NCBI RefSeq assembly: GCF_024158915.1
Contig: NZ_JAMZGF010000028.1
Coordinates: forward strand, 1-61,103
Length of the DNA stretch: 61,103 nucleotides
Direction of reading: 5' to 3'
From: Chryseobacterium sp. S0630
GTDB lineage: Bacteria > Bacteroidota > Bacteroidia > Flavobacteriales > Weeksellaceae
Program-made: the position numbers and the translations under genes
Notes under the pieces: model-generated
Told to the model about the DNA's origin: nothing
What the model saw: only the letters and a program-made list of their open reading frames with translations
The model's database searches: none
Shown here: one piece after another, positions 17,359 through 27,055 of the stretch
How positions within the stretch are numbered: position 1 is the stretch's first letter
Layout of the letters: each line of letters begins with the position of its first letter

Positions 17359-18876
17359 ATGTCGAAAATTTGGGTTAAAAAGCCACTAAGTGCCTATGAG
17401 GCAGATATGAAGAAGAGTGAGCTGAAAAAAGTCCTTGGAAAATGGAGTTTAACAGCAATTGGAGTAGGTGCTATTATCGGTGGTGGAATCTTTGTTCTTA
17501 CAGGAACAGGAGCCTATTATCATGCAGGACCAGCACTTGCAATTTCCTTTATCATAGCAGGGATCGCCTGCGTTTTTGCTGCATTGTGCTATGCAGAGTT
17601 TGCATCCATTATTCCTGTAGAGGGTTCAGCTTATGCTTATGCATATGGAACAGTAGGAGAAATTTTTGCATGGGCCATGGGATGGTGTCTCATCCTCGAG
17701 TACGCCATGGCGAGTATGGCGGTTTCCGTGAGTTGGTCCGGATATTTTAACAAATTTTTGAAGATTTTTAATATTCACTTGCCCGCTTATCTGACATCAG
17801 ATCCGGCAAGTTATACCGGAGATGGTTTTTCAATGAACCTGCCAGCATTTATTCTGGTTCTTTTAATTACTGCATTATTGGTAAAGGGAACTAAAGAAGC
17901 TGCAGGAGCGAATAATCTGATCGTTTTAATGAAAACTTCAGCGGTTATCTTTGTAATTATCGCTGGTGTATATATTATTTTCTCTAATACAGATCTTTAC
18001 AATGCAGTAGATGGTGTTAAAAACTGGAAGCCTTTTATTCCGGATCAGGTTCAGATTAAAAATTCTGAAGGAGATATGGTTTCTGCCTACGGTATTAAAG
18101 GAATTATTTCCGGAGCAGCAGCTATTTTCTTTGCTTATATCGGTTTTGATGCTGTTTCTACACAAGCTGGAGAGGCTATTAACCCTAAGAAAGATGTACC
18201 TTTCGCTATTATCGCTTCATTATTGGTTTGTACTGCTTTATATATCTGTGTATCTCTTGTATTAACGGGGATGATGCATTATACAGACTTTAACCCGGAA
18301 GGAAAATATCCGGATGCTATCAAAGCTCCTGTAGCGTATGCTTTTGAAATTGCAGGAAAACACTGGGCGAGTAATATTGTAACCATTGCAGCTACTGTAG
18401 GATTAATTTCCGTAGTAATGGTAATGATGATGGGACAGTCCAGAATCTTCATCGGGATGGCAAAAGACGGATTGATTCCTAAATTCTTCGGTGATCTTCA
18501 TCCAAAAACAAAAACACCTTACAAAGGAATCATTTTGTTAGGACTTGTGGTAGCATTGATCGCAGCATTTACCCCAATTTCAACATTGGCAGATATGACA
18601 AGTTTCGGAACTCTATTCGCATTTACCCTGGTTTGTATTGCCGTTTGGGTGATGAGAAAAAAAGAACCTAATTTGATCAGACCTTTCAAAGTTCCGGCTT
18701 ACAAAATAGTGGTAGCATTAGGAGTATTTATCAATATTTATTTGATCTTTAACTTAAGTGCTCATGCTTTGGAGCTTTCTGCAGTATGGTTGTTCTTAGG
18801 AGGTTTGGTATACTTCCTGTATGGAAAATCAAACAGTAAGCTTAACAATCCTGAAAAATATCAGAATCAAGATTAA
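17359..18876 (+). CDS. APC-family amino-acid permease (cationic amino-acid transporter type)
   Basis: 505 aa, about 12-14 membrane helices. The first helix has GVGAIIGGGIFVLTGTGA, the glycine-rich unwound helix that binds substrate in the APC fold; FAYIGFDAVSTQAGEAINPKKDVP marks the CAT/YfnA branch. Likely an amino acid/proton symporter in the inner membrane; the substrate is not readable. Monocistronic and ends at a strong terminator. Confidence 0.87.
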   Translation: MSKIWVKKPLSAYEADMKKSELKKVLGKWSLTAIGVGAIIGGGIFVLTGTGAYYHAGPALAISFIIAGIACVFAALCYAEFASIIPVEGSAYAYAYGTVGEIFAWAMGWCLILEYAMASMAVSVSWSGYFNKFLKIFNIHLPAYLTSDPASYTGDGFSMNLPAFILVLLITALLVKGTKEAAGANNLIVLMKTSAVIFVIIAGVYIIFSNTDLYNAVDGVKNWKPFIPDQVQIKNSEGDMVSAYGIKGIISGAAAIFFAYIGFDAVSTQAGEAINPKKDVPFAIIASLLVCTALYICVSLVLTGMMHYTDFNPEGKYPDAIKAPVAYAFEIAGKHWASNIVTIAATVGLISVVMVMMMGQSRIFIGMAKDGLIPKFFGDLHPKTKTPYKGIILLGLVVALIAAFTPISTLADMTSFGTLFAFTLVCIAVWVMRKKEPNLIRPFKVPAYKIVVALGVFINIYLIFNLSAHALELSAVWLFLGGLVYFLYGKSNSKLNNPEKYQNQD

Positions 18877-18886
18877 TCATCATATT

Positions 18887-18908
18887 AAACCGCTTCGGCG
18901 GTTTTTTT
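18887..18908 (+). terminator. Terminator of the permease gene
   Basis: aaaccgc-ttcg-gcggttt followed by more T; a compact UUCG tetraloop hairpin. Confidence 0.9.
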
Positions 18909-18926
18909 CGTCCCAATACTATTACT

Positions 18927-19940
18927 ATGAAAAATATTTTGTCCATTTTATTCCTGTCCATAGGATTTACAGCGTTTTCCCAACAGGTGGAAAGTCTTGA
19001 AACCATTCTTAATGATAAGATCAGTATCAGAGCTCTTGAATTATATGACAATAAGGTCTGGTACAGCGGTACAAATTCTAAATTTGGATTTGTAGATCTT
19101 AAAGACTATAAAAACCAGAAACAGATCAAGCTATCTGAAGAAAAACTTCAGTTCAGAACATTAGCACAGGACAAAACGACTTTTTATGCAATCAACATCG
19201 AAAGTCCAGGACGTTTCTTTGCCATTGATAAGAAAACTCTGAAATCACAGGTTGTTTTTAAAGATACAGCCAAAACTGCTTTTTATGATGCCTTACATTT
19301 TGTGAATGATAAGCTGGCCTATACTTTTAGTGATGCAGATAAAGATCAGATGTTGAAGCTGGCTGTTTACAAAGACGGGAAATGGAGTATGTTTAAGAAT
19401 AATGTAAAATTAAATGAGGGTGAAGCTGCTTTTGCTGCAAGTAATACCAATATTTCATCCTCTAAAAAATACTTATGGATTGCCACCGGAGGAAAAGCTT
19501 CAAGAATTTTAAGAATGAATCTGAAAGATGAAAAATTTGAAATATTCAATACCCCATTTGTACAGGGAGAATCTTCACAGGGAATGTATTCTGTAGATTT
19601 TTTTGATGAAAGCTTTGGAATTGCAGCTGGAGGAGATTATACAAAACAGGATGCTAATATCAATAATATCGCAACCACAAGTGATGCAGGGAAAACCTGG
19701 CAGATTCAGGCTTCAGGACAGAATGCAGGATATACAACCTGCGTGAAAATAAAGCCGGGATCCAAAGGAAAAGAAATTATTGCAGTGGGAGATAAGCACA
19801 TCAGTTATTCCTCAGATTTTGGAAAAACATGGACGAAAATTTCTGATGAGAAAGGCTTCTTTGTCTGTCAGTGGATTGATGCTAACCATGTGGTTCTTGC
19901 AGGAAATAACAGAATTGCAGTGATGAAATTAAAATTTTAA
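18927..19940 (+). CDS. Secreted BNR/Asp-box beta-propeller protein
   Basis: 337 aa with signal peptide (1-18, ending Ala-Phe-Ser-Gln). The chain is made of beta-strand repeats and has two Asp-box turns, TSDAGKTWQ (about 250) and SSDFGKTWT (about 305), as in sialidase-like and YCF48-like propellers. The catalytic Arg triad and Tyr of a sialidase are not recognisable, so I call only the fold. It starts 19 bp after the terminator of the permease, leaving little room for a promoter; read-through is possible. Confidence 0.7.
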   Translation: MKNILSILFLSIGFTAFSQQVESLETILNDKISIRALELYDNKVWYSGTNSKFGFVDLKDYKNQKQIKLSEEKLQFRTLAQDKTTFYAINIESPGRFFAIDKKTLKSQVVFKDTAKTAFYDALHFVNDKLAYTFSDADKDQMLKLAVYKDGKWSMFKNNVKLNEGEAAFAASNTNISSSKKYLWIATGGKASRILRMNLKDEKFEIFNTPFVQGESSQGMYSVDFFDESFGIAAGGDYTKQDANINNIATTSDAGKTWQIQASGQNAGYTTCVKIKPGSKGKEIIAVGDKHISYSSDFGKTWTKISDEKGFFVCQWIDANHVVLAGNNRIAVMKLKF

Positions 19941-20052
19941 ATATCAGGAATAGAATTTATCACTATTTGTCAAAAGCCTGATCATACGTATTTAGACTCA
20001 TTATAAAATAGAACCTAATATAATTCATAGGTTAAAATTCATAACTAATGGT

Positions 20053-20060
20053 TAATTTTG
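20053..20060 (+). promoter_or_regulatory. -7 box upstream of hemN
   Basis: TAATTTTG, exact TAnnTTTG, 58 bp before the hemN ATG. A six-base inverted pair (aaccta...taggtt) lies about 20 bp upstream. No FNR-type TTGAT-N4-ATCAA site was seen. Confidence 0.35.
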
Positions 20061-20118
20061 TAAGATGAAATTTAAATGATGTTAAATTTCATGTCCTTAT
20101 AAAATTTTAATTTTCAAA

Positions 20119-21477
20119 ATGAACTCTTTAATAGATAAGTATAATATTCCCGGACCGCGTTACACTTCTTATCCTACCGTTCCATATTGGGATGAATCAA
20201 CATTCTCATCGGAAAAATGGAAGGAAACTGTAATCAGGTCTTTTCATGAAAGCAATGCAGAGGAGGGAATTTCTATTTACATCCATTTGCCTTTCTGTGA
20301 GGCATTATGTACGTTCTGTGCTTGCCATAAGCGTATTACCAAACAACATAGTGTTGAAATACCTTATCTGGAAAGTGTTTTAAAGGAATGGAAACTGTAT
20401 CTTGATCTTTTCAACGAAAGACCTAAACTGAAAGAATTACACCTTGGAGGTGGTACTCCTACGTTTTTCTCTCCTGAGAATTTAAGAACATTATTGGAAG
20501 GTATTTTTTCATCGGTAGATATTGCGGAACATCCTGAATTTTCTTTTGAAGGACATCCAAACAATACTACGAAAGAACATCTTCAGACCTTATATGATCT
20601 CGGCTTCAGAAGAGTAAGTTTTGGAGTTCAGGATTATGATCCTAAAGTTCAGAAAGCGATCAACAGAATCCAGCCTTTTGAAAATGTAAAAAATGTTACA
20701 GAGTGGGCTAAGGAAATTGGATACAGAGGAATCAGTCATGATCTTGTTTTCGGATTGCCGCACCAGAATTGGGATGCCATGGAACATACGATCAGAAAGA
20801 CAATGGAATTGAAGCCAGACAGACTGGCATTCTACTCTTACGCACACGTTCCATGGGTGAAAGGTGTTGGACAAAGAGGATTTGATGAAAATGACCTTCC
20901 AAGTGGAGAAGAGAAACGCCGTTTGTATGAAGATGGGAAAAAGCTTCTTCAGGATTTAGGATATATTGAAGTAGGAATGGATCACTTCTCTCTTGAGCAT
21001 GATGATCTGTATCAGTCTTTGATTCATAAAAAACTACACAGAAATTTCATGGGCTATACTTCCAGCAATACCCAGCTGATGGTTGGACTTGGGATGTCTG
21101 CCATTTCAGATTCTTGGTATGCTTTTGCTCAGAATGTAAAAACAGTGGAAGAGTATCAGAAAATGGTTGAAGAGGGTGAGATTCCTGTTGTAAAAGGACA
21201 TGTTCTGAGCGATGAGGATCTTACGGTAAGAAGGCATATTCTGAATCTGATGTGTCAGCTTGAAACCACTTTTGATATTAATAATTCTTTCCCTGAGCTT
21301 GACAATGCACTGGAAATGTTGAAAGAAATGGAAAATGACGGTTTGGTTGAAATCAACGGAACTGAAGTTAAAATAACAGAAGCCGGAAGAGCATTCACGA
21401 GAAATGTAGCGATGGTTTTTGATCTGAGAATGATGAGAAATAAACCTGAAACAAGGATTTTCTCAATGACTATATAA
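20119..21477 (+). CDS. hemN: Oxygen-independent coproporphyrinogen III oxidase
   Basis: 452 aa radical-SAM enzyme that decarboxylates coproporphyrinogen III to protoporphyrinogen IX in haem synthesis without oxygen. The HemN cluster motif CX3CX2CXC is present (Cys60, Cys64, Cys67, Cys69), preceded by the YIHLPF phrase. LGGGTPTFFSPENL and the C-terminal HemN domain follow. Full length and the CXC ending separate it from HemW-type proteins, which lack the fourth Cys. Monocistronic, ending at a hairpin terminator. Confidence 0.94.
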   Translation: MNSLIDKYNIPGPRYTSYPTVPYWDESTFSSEKWKETVIRSFHESNAEEGISIYIHLPFCEALCTFCACHKRITKQHSVEIPYLESVLKEWKLYLDLFNERPKLKELHLGGGTPTFFSPENLRTLLEGIFSSVDIAEHPEFSFEGHPNNTTKEHLQTLYDLGFRRVSFGVQDYDPKVQKAINRIQPFENVKNVTEWAKEIGYRGISHDLVFGLPHQNWDAMEHTIRKTMELKPDRLAFYSYAHVPWVKGVGQRGFDENDLPSGEEKRRLYEDGKKLLQDLGYIEVGMDHFSLEHDDLYQSLIHKKLHRNFMGYTSSNTQLMVGLGMSAISDSWYAFAQNVKTVEEYQKMVEEGEIPVVKGHVLSDEDLTVRRHILNLMCQLETTFDINNSFPELDNALEMLKEMENDGLVEINGTEVKITEAGRAFTRNVAMVFDLRMMRNKPETRIFSMTI

Positions 21478-21484
21478 AACAAAA

Positions 21485-21517
21485 GCGGCTGTCCAAAAAG
21501 TTTGGGCAGTCTCTTTT
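21485..21517 (+). terminator. Terminator of hemN (first copy of a repeated hairpin)
   Basis: Stem ggctgtccaaa / tttgggcagtc (two G-T pairs) followed by tcttttg. An almost identical 29-base block recurs at 21850-21878. Confidence 0.75.
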
Positions 21518-21626
21518 GTTATAAAGAAATAGAATTTAGGAGAGTTTGAGAGTCATATCAATGTCTTGATTCAACCTTGGATCTGACATTTATATAAAAC
21601 CATTCTTGTTCGATAAAATTTAAATA

Positions 21627-21788
21627 GAATTAACAGGTCGCTCCTCCGGAGCTCTAATTTTAAAATAAATACGTCCTATTAACAGTCAGCTCCTATTGGA
21701 GCTGGATTTGATCCCATCGGGATCAACTGTTAGTAGAAAAAATGAGATCGCCATAAAATAAAGCTCCGAAGGAGCGACCTGTTAATTC
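21627..21788. repeat. Nested inverted-repeat (cloverleaf-like) element
   Basis: Outer 27-bp arms (21627-21653 and 21762-21788) differ at one base. Inside, ctattaacagt pairs with actgttagtag around two short perfect hairpins, agctcc-tatt-ggagct and gatccc-atc-gggatc. Three of the helices carry the gctcc...ggagc theme. From memory, aacaggtcgctcc words are common between genes in Chryseobacterium and Flavobacterium. Confidence 0.8.
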
Positions 21789-21849
21789 ATGCCGTAAATA
21801 TTGATATTTCCAATGTATTTACACTTTTTATCAGACAGTAATAATACAA

Positions 21850-21878
21850 GAGGCTGTCCAAAAAGTTTGGGCAGTCTC
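21850..21878. repeat. Second copy of the hemN terminator hairpin
   Basis: 28 of 29 bases equal 21485-21513; here the stem is closed at its base by gag/ctc and followed by a T run. There is no gene directly before it on either strand, so it looks like a duplicated module bracketing the element at 21627-21788. Confidence 0.75.
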
Positions 21879-21924
21879 AATTTTTTGTTGAGATGGCTTA
21901 TTTTGAACTTGTTTAAACTTTTTT

Positions 21925-22050
21925 GAAACATTAAGATTGCATTAAGGTGTTTAGAGTATTAAGATGAGCTTCGCTTTAAGCTTAAAAATCAGAATGATTT
22001 ATCTTAACTTAACTATGCTTTACTGCTTAAATCCTTCTTAATGGTTTAAG
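21925..22050. repeat. TTAAACCATTAAG-family dispersed element (copy 2)
   Basis: Left end aaacattaaga, right end tcttaatggtttaag. Internal sequence is nearly the same as the copy at 43898-44006 except for a 17-bp extra segment. Lies downstream of the minus-strand dehydrogenase gene. Confidence 0.75.
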
Positions 22051-22117
22051 AAATATCCAATGTTTTTTGCTTAGTGAAAAGCCTTAGCGTTTCGTTTGCG
22101 TTTACAACCAGCTACTA

Positions 22118-23485
22118 CTATTTAATAATCAATTTCTGGCTATATGATTTCAGTTCCCCGGATTTAAGATTAATGTAGTACACTCCGGCGGGAATCCCTG
22201 AAATATTAATTCCTTTGCCATTAATAATCTGATCCGTTTCCATAACCTTTCTTCCCTCTGCACTGATGATTTCCAGGGTTGCTTTTTTATCTTTCACTCC
22301 CTCAATGAAAATTTCTTTGGAAGCAGGATTAGGATAAACTTTTATTGTGCCTAAAGTATTTTCATTAGTTCCTAAAGTTCCTGTGGATATTTTGAAAATT
22401 TTTCCATTGCTCAAATCTGCTACATACAATCCTTTCTGATAATCTTCTCCAAAAGTAGAAAAGTTATTTCCGGAATAAGGAGTCGTCCACGTAATGGCAT
22501 TATTGGTATCCAGAATTCCGATCTGAGAAGAACAATAGTCAGCAAAGAAATATTTCCCCTGAAGTGACGGGTATTGGCTTCCTCTGTAGACATAACCACC
22601 CGTGATAGAACATTTTCCGCCAGAATGGTTATATACAGCAACAGGGAAGGTCATGGTGGATTGGGCAGCACATCCTGCAGTATTGTAGGCATTATTCCCT
22701 TCATAGCAGCGCCAGCCATAATTTAATCCGGCTGTAGTAATAGGCATTTTATTGATTTCTTCTATTGCTCCCTGACCAACATCCGCAATCATGGCATTGC
22801 CGGTAGTCAGATCAAAAGAAAATTTCCAGGCATTTCTAAGGCCGTAAGCCCATATCTCGTCTGCACCATCCACTCCGGCTCCGGCAAAAGGGTTGTCTGG
22901 TGGAATATTGTAAGGGCCGGTAGCATCTACATCTATTCTCAGCATTTTTCCTAATAACACATTTTTATTTTGGGCATTATTATTAGGGTCGCCACCACTT
23001 CCTCCGTCTCCGGTGATGATCCAGAGCTTTCCGTCAGGAGCAAAATGAATGCTTCCTCCATTGTGATTGTCAAATGGCTTGGGAATATTCAGCAGTATTT
23101 TTTCTGAAGCAGGATCTGCTACGTTGGGGTCTGTAGAACTTACACTGTACCTGGCAACAATAATATTGCCTGAAAGGTTGTTATAATACACAAAAAAATA
23201 CCCGTTGGTAGAGTATTGAGGATGAAATGCAAGACCGAGAAGGCCTCTTTCACCGCCGAAAGTAATTTTTGATCCGATATTCAGAAAATGGGTTGTGTTA
23301 ATTGTCCCATTGGGTTGAATAATTTTAATGATGCCGTCCTGTTGAACCACAAAAAGACGGTTGTCATTGGCGTTCGTAATCTCTACAGGACTGGTAAGCC
23401 CCGTGGCAAATTCTTCCAAATTAATGCTTTGAGAATTAACAATTAAGGAAGAAAAAATACTGATGCAAAAAAGTAATTTTTTCAT
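22118..23485 (-). CDS. PQQ-dependent sugar (glucose/sorbosone) dehydrogenase-like protein with T9SS domain
   Basis: 455 aa. Signal peptide 1-18 (VNSQ). A GSDH six-bladed propeller follows from about 25 to 370: RGLLGLAFHP, the catalytic His141 in DNHNGGS, the Ca/PQQ-loop phrases GDGGSGGDPNNNAQN and GLRNAWKFSFD. The last 75 residues, from VYPNPASKEIF, are a T9SS type-A sorting domain. Probably a cell-surface or released aldose dehydrogenase; PQQ synthesis genes are not in the window. Flavobacterial homologues are often of unproven activity. Confidence 0.87.
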   Translation of the reverse strand: MKKLLFCISIFSSLIVNSQSINLEEFATGLTSPVEITNANDNRLFVVQQDGIIKIIQPNGTINTTHFLNIGSKITFGGERGLLGLAFHPQYSTNGYFFVYYNNLSGNIIVARYSVSSTDPNVADPASEKILLNIPKPFDNHNGGSIHFAPDGKLWIITGDGGSGGDPNNNAQNKNVLLGKMLRIDVDATGPYNIPPDNPFAGAGVDGADEIWAYGLRNAWKFSFDLTTGNAMIADVGQGAIEEINKMPITTAGLNYGWRCYEGNNAYNTAGCAAQSTMTFPVAVYNHSGGKCSITGGYVYRGSQYPSLQGKYFFADYCSSQIGILDTNNAITWTTPYSGNNFSTFGEDYQKGLYVADLSNGKIFKISTGTLGTNENTLGTIKVYPNPASKEIFIEGVKDKKATLEIISAEGRKVMETDQIINGKGINISGIPAGVYYINLKSGELKSYSQKLIIK

Positions 23486-23665
23486 AATATTTTGATAGTT
23501 AGTGCGTTGATATGATGAATGAAAATTTTATACCAATCATATTTTGAAAACTTCGTTATGATAGTATGAAAAAATTGTTAAATCTTAAATAGAAATCACG
23601 ATACCAATATATCTGGAAATAAACCATTTCTGTTGTTAAAAATTCATAAAATACAAGAAAATCAT

Positions 23666-23673
23666 TATATTTG
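23666..23673 (+). promoter_or_regulatory. -7 box of secDF
   Basis: TATATTTG, exact TAnnTTTG, 29 bp before the ATG. The nearest TTG is 30 bp away, too far. Confidence 0.45.
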
Positions 23674-23702
23674 CCGACTTAATTTAACGTAGTTATAACA
23701 AA

Positions 23703-26612
23703 ATGCAAGGAAAAGGACTTATTACAATTGTCGCTATTGTACTAGGGTTGATTTGCTTAAACGAGCTATTACCAACATGGTACGCCAGCAAAATTGAAAA
23801 GCAGGCGACTGCTATTGCAGGAGACAATCCGGAGAAGTATCAAAAAGAAATCGCAAGACTTTCTAAGGATACTTTGAATTTAGGATTCACAAAACTTTAT
23901 TACACTAAAGCCAAAGACAAGGAAATGAAACTTGGTCTTGACTTGAAAGGAGGGATCAACGTTCTTTTGGAAATCAACCAAAGAGATCTTGTGAATGATT
24001 TAACCAATTATTCTACAAATCCTGTTCTTATTGAGGCTTTAAACAAAACTGATGAAGCACAGAAGAATTCTACTAAACCTTACATCGACAACTTCTTTGA
24101 GCAGTTCGATGTAATTAACAAAGCTAAAGGGACAAACCTTAAGTTGGCAGATCCGGAAATTTTCGGAAATACAACCCTTACTGAGGTGAAGTACAACACG
24201 CCTGATGAGCAGGTGAAAAGCATTGTTAAAAGAAAAATCGATGCATCTGTAGGAACAGCTTTCGAGGTAATCAGAACGAGAATTGATAAGCTTGGAGCCA
24301 TCCAGCCAAACGTTCAGAGAGTACCTGGTACAGCTAGAATTTCTGTGGAAATGCCTGGTATGAAGGACATCGATAAAGTGAAGAAAATGCTTCAGACTTC
24401 TGCAAAACTTCAGTTCTGGGAAGTACAGCAGGTTCCTGAAATTGCGCCTTATTTCCAGACTTTGACAACTATGGTTGCTACAAAAGGAGATTCTATGGGA
24501 GTGGCAAAAAATGTGAACTTCATGAGCCTTTTACAGCTTGACAAATTAAGAACAAATGGTGTTGCTAACGTAAAACTATCTGATACTGCTGTTGTAAACA
24601 AAATCTTAAACAGCAAAGTAGGTCAGTCTTTACGTCCGTCTAACATTAAATATACACAGTTCATGTGGGGTTACAAACCTGAAGCTACAGATAGCGAAAG
24701 CTTAGTATTGTATGCGATCAGAGGTAACATCAACCAGAAAGCTCCGGTAGACGGTGCTGTTGAAACTGCAAATATCAGCTACGATGAACTAAGCAGAGTA
24801 GTGGTAGATATGCAGATGGACTCTAAAGGAGCAAAAGAGTGGAAAACATTAACTGAGAAAAATGTTGGAAAACCGGTTGCAGTAACTCTTGATAACAGAG
24901 TATACACAGCTCCTAACGTTGTAGGTGCTATCCCTAACGGTAGAACTCAGATCTCTGGTAACTTCTCTCAGGAAGAAGCTAAAGAATTGGTAGACGTGTT
25001 AGGTGCTGGTAAATTGCCTGCAGGTGCAAAAGTAGTTCAGGCTACCGTTGTAGGTCCATCTTTAGGGCAAGAGGCTATTGATTCTGGTTTAATGTCGTTT
25101 ATCATTGCATTCGCTATTATCATTGTTTATATCATTTTCTACTACGGTGGAGCTGGTGTATATGCGGTAATTGCAATGGTGATCAACTTATTCTATATTT
25201 TCGGTATCATGGATTCGGGTGACTTTACCCTTACGCTTCCAGGTATCGCGGGTATCGTTCTTACGATGGCAGTAGCGGTTGATACGAACGTTATCATTTA
25301 TGAAAGAACTAAAGAAGAATTATTCGCTGGGAAAAGTATCCTTGAAGCTTACAAAGATGGTTTCAAACATGCATTAAACGCGATTATCGATGGTCACACT
25401 ACTACTTTCCTAACGGCAGTTGTATTGTTCTTCTTCGGAACAGGACCTATCAAAGGTTTTGCATTGACGTTGATGATCGGTATTTTAATGACATTATTCA
25501 CGTCTGTATTGCTTTCAAGAGTAATGATCTTCTCAAGATTAAATAAAGGAAAAGGACTTTCTGTTTGGACTCCGGCTACGAAGAACCTATTCAGAAATAC
25601 CTGGATCGATTTCATCGGAAAGAGAAAATATGCTTACATCGTTTCTGCTGTTCTTACCGTTATTTGTGTGATTTCAATCGCAACGCATGGTTTCAAATAC
25701 GGTATCGACTTTACCGGTGGTAGAAACTATGTGGTAAGATTTGATAAAGATGTAAAAGCTGAAGATGTTGAAGAAAAATTAGTAGCATTATTCAAAACTG
25801 AAGACGGTAAAAACTCTTCTGTAGAAGCTAAAACTTTCGGAAACAACAAACAATTAAAGATTTCTACCGATTACCTTATCGAGGACGAATCTTTAAAAGC
25901 TGACCAGATTATCGAACAGAAATTATTCGAAGGTTTAAAATCAAACTTACCGGCAGGAACTACATTGAAAGATTTCAAATCTGCTGATAAAGACCACGCA
26001 GGAATTATCTCTTCTGAGAAAGTAGGACCTTCTGTTGCTGATGATATCCAGACTCACGGTATCTATGCGGTATTAGCTGCATTAGCAATGATCTTCATTT
26101 ATATCTTAGTAAGATTTAGAAAATGGCAGTTCTCTCTTGGAGCAGTTGCTGCTCTATTCCACGATGCGGTAATTATCTTAGGAGCATATTCATTGCTTCA
26201 CAAATATATGCCGTTCAACATGGAGATCAACCAGGATTTCATTGCTGCGATTCTTACTGTATTAGGATACTCAATTAACGATACCGTAATTATCTTCGAC
26301 AGAATTAGAGAATACCTGAGAGAGAAAAAATCTTTAACATTAGCAGGTCTGTTTGATGACTCTATTTCAAGTACATTGGGTAGAACATTCAACACCTCAT
26401 TCACTACGATTTTGGTTATCCTTGCGATCTTCATCTTCGGTGGTGATAACTTGAGAGGATTCATGTTTGCGATGTTAATCGGTATTGGATTCGGTACTTA
26501 TTCATCCATCTTTATTGCGTCTGCAATTGCTTACGACTTCCTTAAAACAGGGAAAGAAGAAGAGGTACATGGAAAATCCACTTCTGCTAAAGAAGAACTT
26601 GCTTCAAAGTAA
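23703..26612 (+). CDS. secDF: Protein-export membrane protein SecD-SecF fusion
   Basis: 969 aa. A single chain holding both halves of the proton-driven export factor that assists SecYEG, as is normal in Bacteroidota. SecD half: LGLDLKGGINVLLEI near residue 78, a large periplasmic domain, then DTNVIIYERTKEEL. SecF half: YGIDFTGGRNYVVRF about 670, then the matching INDTVIIFDRIREYL. Twelve membrane helices are expected. The codon pattern (many -AAC, -GGT) looks like that of well-expressed genes. Confidence 0.95.
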   Translation: MQGKGLITIVAIVLGLICLNELLPTWYASKIEKQATAIAGDNPEKYQKEIARLSKDTLNLGFTKLYYTKAKDKEMKLGLDLKGGINVLLEINQRDLVNDLTNYSTNPVLIEALNKTDEAQKNSTKPYIDNFFEQFDVINKAKGTNLKLADPEIFGNTTLTEVKYNTPDEQVKSIVKRKIDASVGTAFEVIRTRIDKLGAIQPNVQRVPGTARISVEMPGMKDIDKVKKMLQTSAKLQFWEVQQVPEIAPYFQTLTTMVATKGDSMGVAKNVNFMSLLQLDKLRTNGVANVKLSDTAVVNKILNSKVGQSLRPSNIKYTQFMWGYKPEATDSESLVLYAIRGNINQKAPVDGAVETANISYDELSRVVVDMQMDSKGAKEWKTLTEKNVGKPVAVTLDNRVYTAPNVVGAIPNGRTQISGNFSQEEAKELVDVLGAGKLPAGAKVVQATVVGPSLGQEAIDSGLMSFIIAFAIIIVYIIFYYGGAGVYAVIAMVINLFYIFGIMDSGDFTLTLPGIAGIVLTMAVAVDTNVIIYERTKEELFAGKSILEAYKDGFKHALNAIIDGHTTTFLTAVVLFFFGTGPIKGFALTLMIGILMTLFTSVLLSRVMIFSRLNKGKGLSVWTPATKNLFRNTWIDFIGKRKYAYIVSAVLTVICVISIATHGFKYGIDFTGGRNYVVRFDKDVKAEDVEEKLVALFKTEDGKNSSVEAKTFGNNKQLKISTDYLIEDESLKADQIIEQKLFEGLKSNLPAGTTLKDFKSADKDHAGIISSEKVGPSVADDIQTHGIYAVLAALAMIFIYILVRFRKWQFSLGAVAALFHDAVIILGAYSLLHKYMPFNMEINQDFIAAILTVLGYSINDTVIIFDRIREYLREKKSLTLAGLFDDSISSTLGRTFNTSFTTILVILAIFIFGGDNLRGFMFAMLIGIGFGTYSSIFIASAIAYDFLKTGKEEEVHGKSTSAKEELASK

Positions 26613-26633
26613 TACAAACTACAATAAATTAGT

Positions 26634-26665
26634 AAAGACCGTTTCGAAAGAAGCGGTCTTTTTTT
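26634..26665 (+). terminator. Terminator of secDF
   Basis: aaagaccg ... cggtcttt stem with a run of T after it. Confidence 0.9.
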
Positions 26666-27055
26666 ATATACTTATCCGTTTTTTTTTCTTTTTGATCATT
26701 TCAAATGATAAATAGGGTATCTCACCCTAACTATTTGAAAGCTTTTGTTTTGAATGATTGAATTTTCATCTAGTTTTTAATTATTTTATCTGTTTTCTAT
26801 TGGTAATTATTTATTAGTGTTTTTTAAACCTTGTTTTTATAATTTATATTGTAGATTTTACTTTTTTTTAAAGAGTTTTAATTGGAGTTATATATAATAA
26901 CTCTAATTTTGGAGAATAATTGGGTTGTGTGTAATTGTTGAATAATAAAGAGTTTTTGTGAGTTTATATGGAAATAATTATTTTAATTTAAAAATATTAA
27001 AAAATAAGAGTTTTATGTAGTAAAATATTTTATATTTATATAAAACAAAACAAAA
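26666..27055. other. AT-rich gap upstream of two secreted-protein genes
   Basis: About 390 bp after the secDF terminator with almost no G or C, many T and A runs and no ORF. No TAnnTTTG box with a spaced TTG is clear. The region probably contains the promoter and a long leader for the gene at 27056, and its composition suggests intrinsic curvature. I saw no riboswitch or repeat in it. Confidence 0.5.

Larger units (their letters stand above)
21478..22117. other. 640-bp gap filled with structured repeats
   Basis: No gene is visible. The gap holds, in order, the hemN terminator, a nested cloverleaf-like element (21627-21788), a second copy of the terminator hairpin (21850-21878) and a TTAAACCATTAAG-family element (21925-22050). 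Confidence 0.8.

Noticed and set aside
20041..20118. An FNR/anaerobic control site before hemN.
   Set aside because: No TTGAT-N4-ATCAA-like palindrome is present; only a weak six-base inverted pair.
26666..27055. A replication origin or DnaA-box cluster in the AT-rich gap.
   Set aside because: No DnaA-box-like TTATCCACA words and no dnaA, gidA or parAB genes are nearby.
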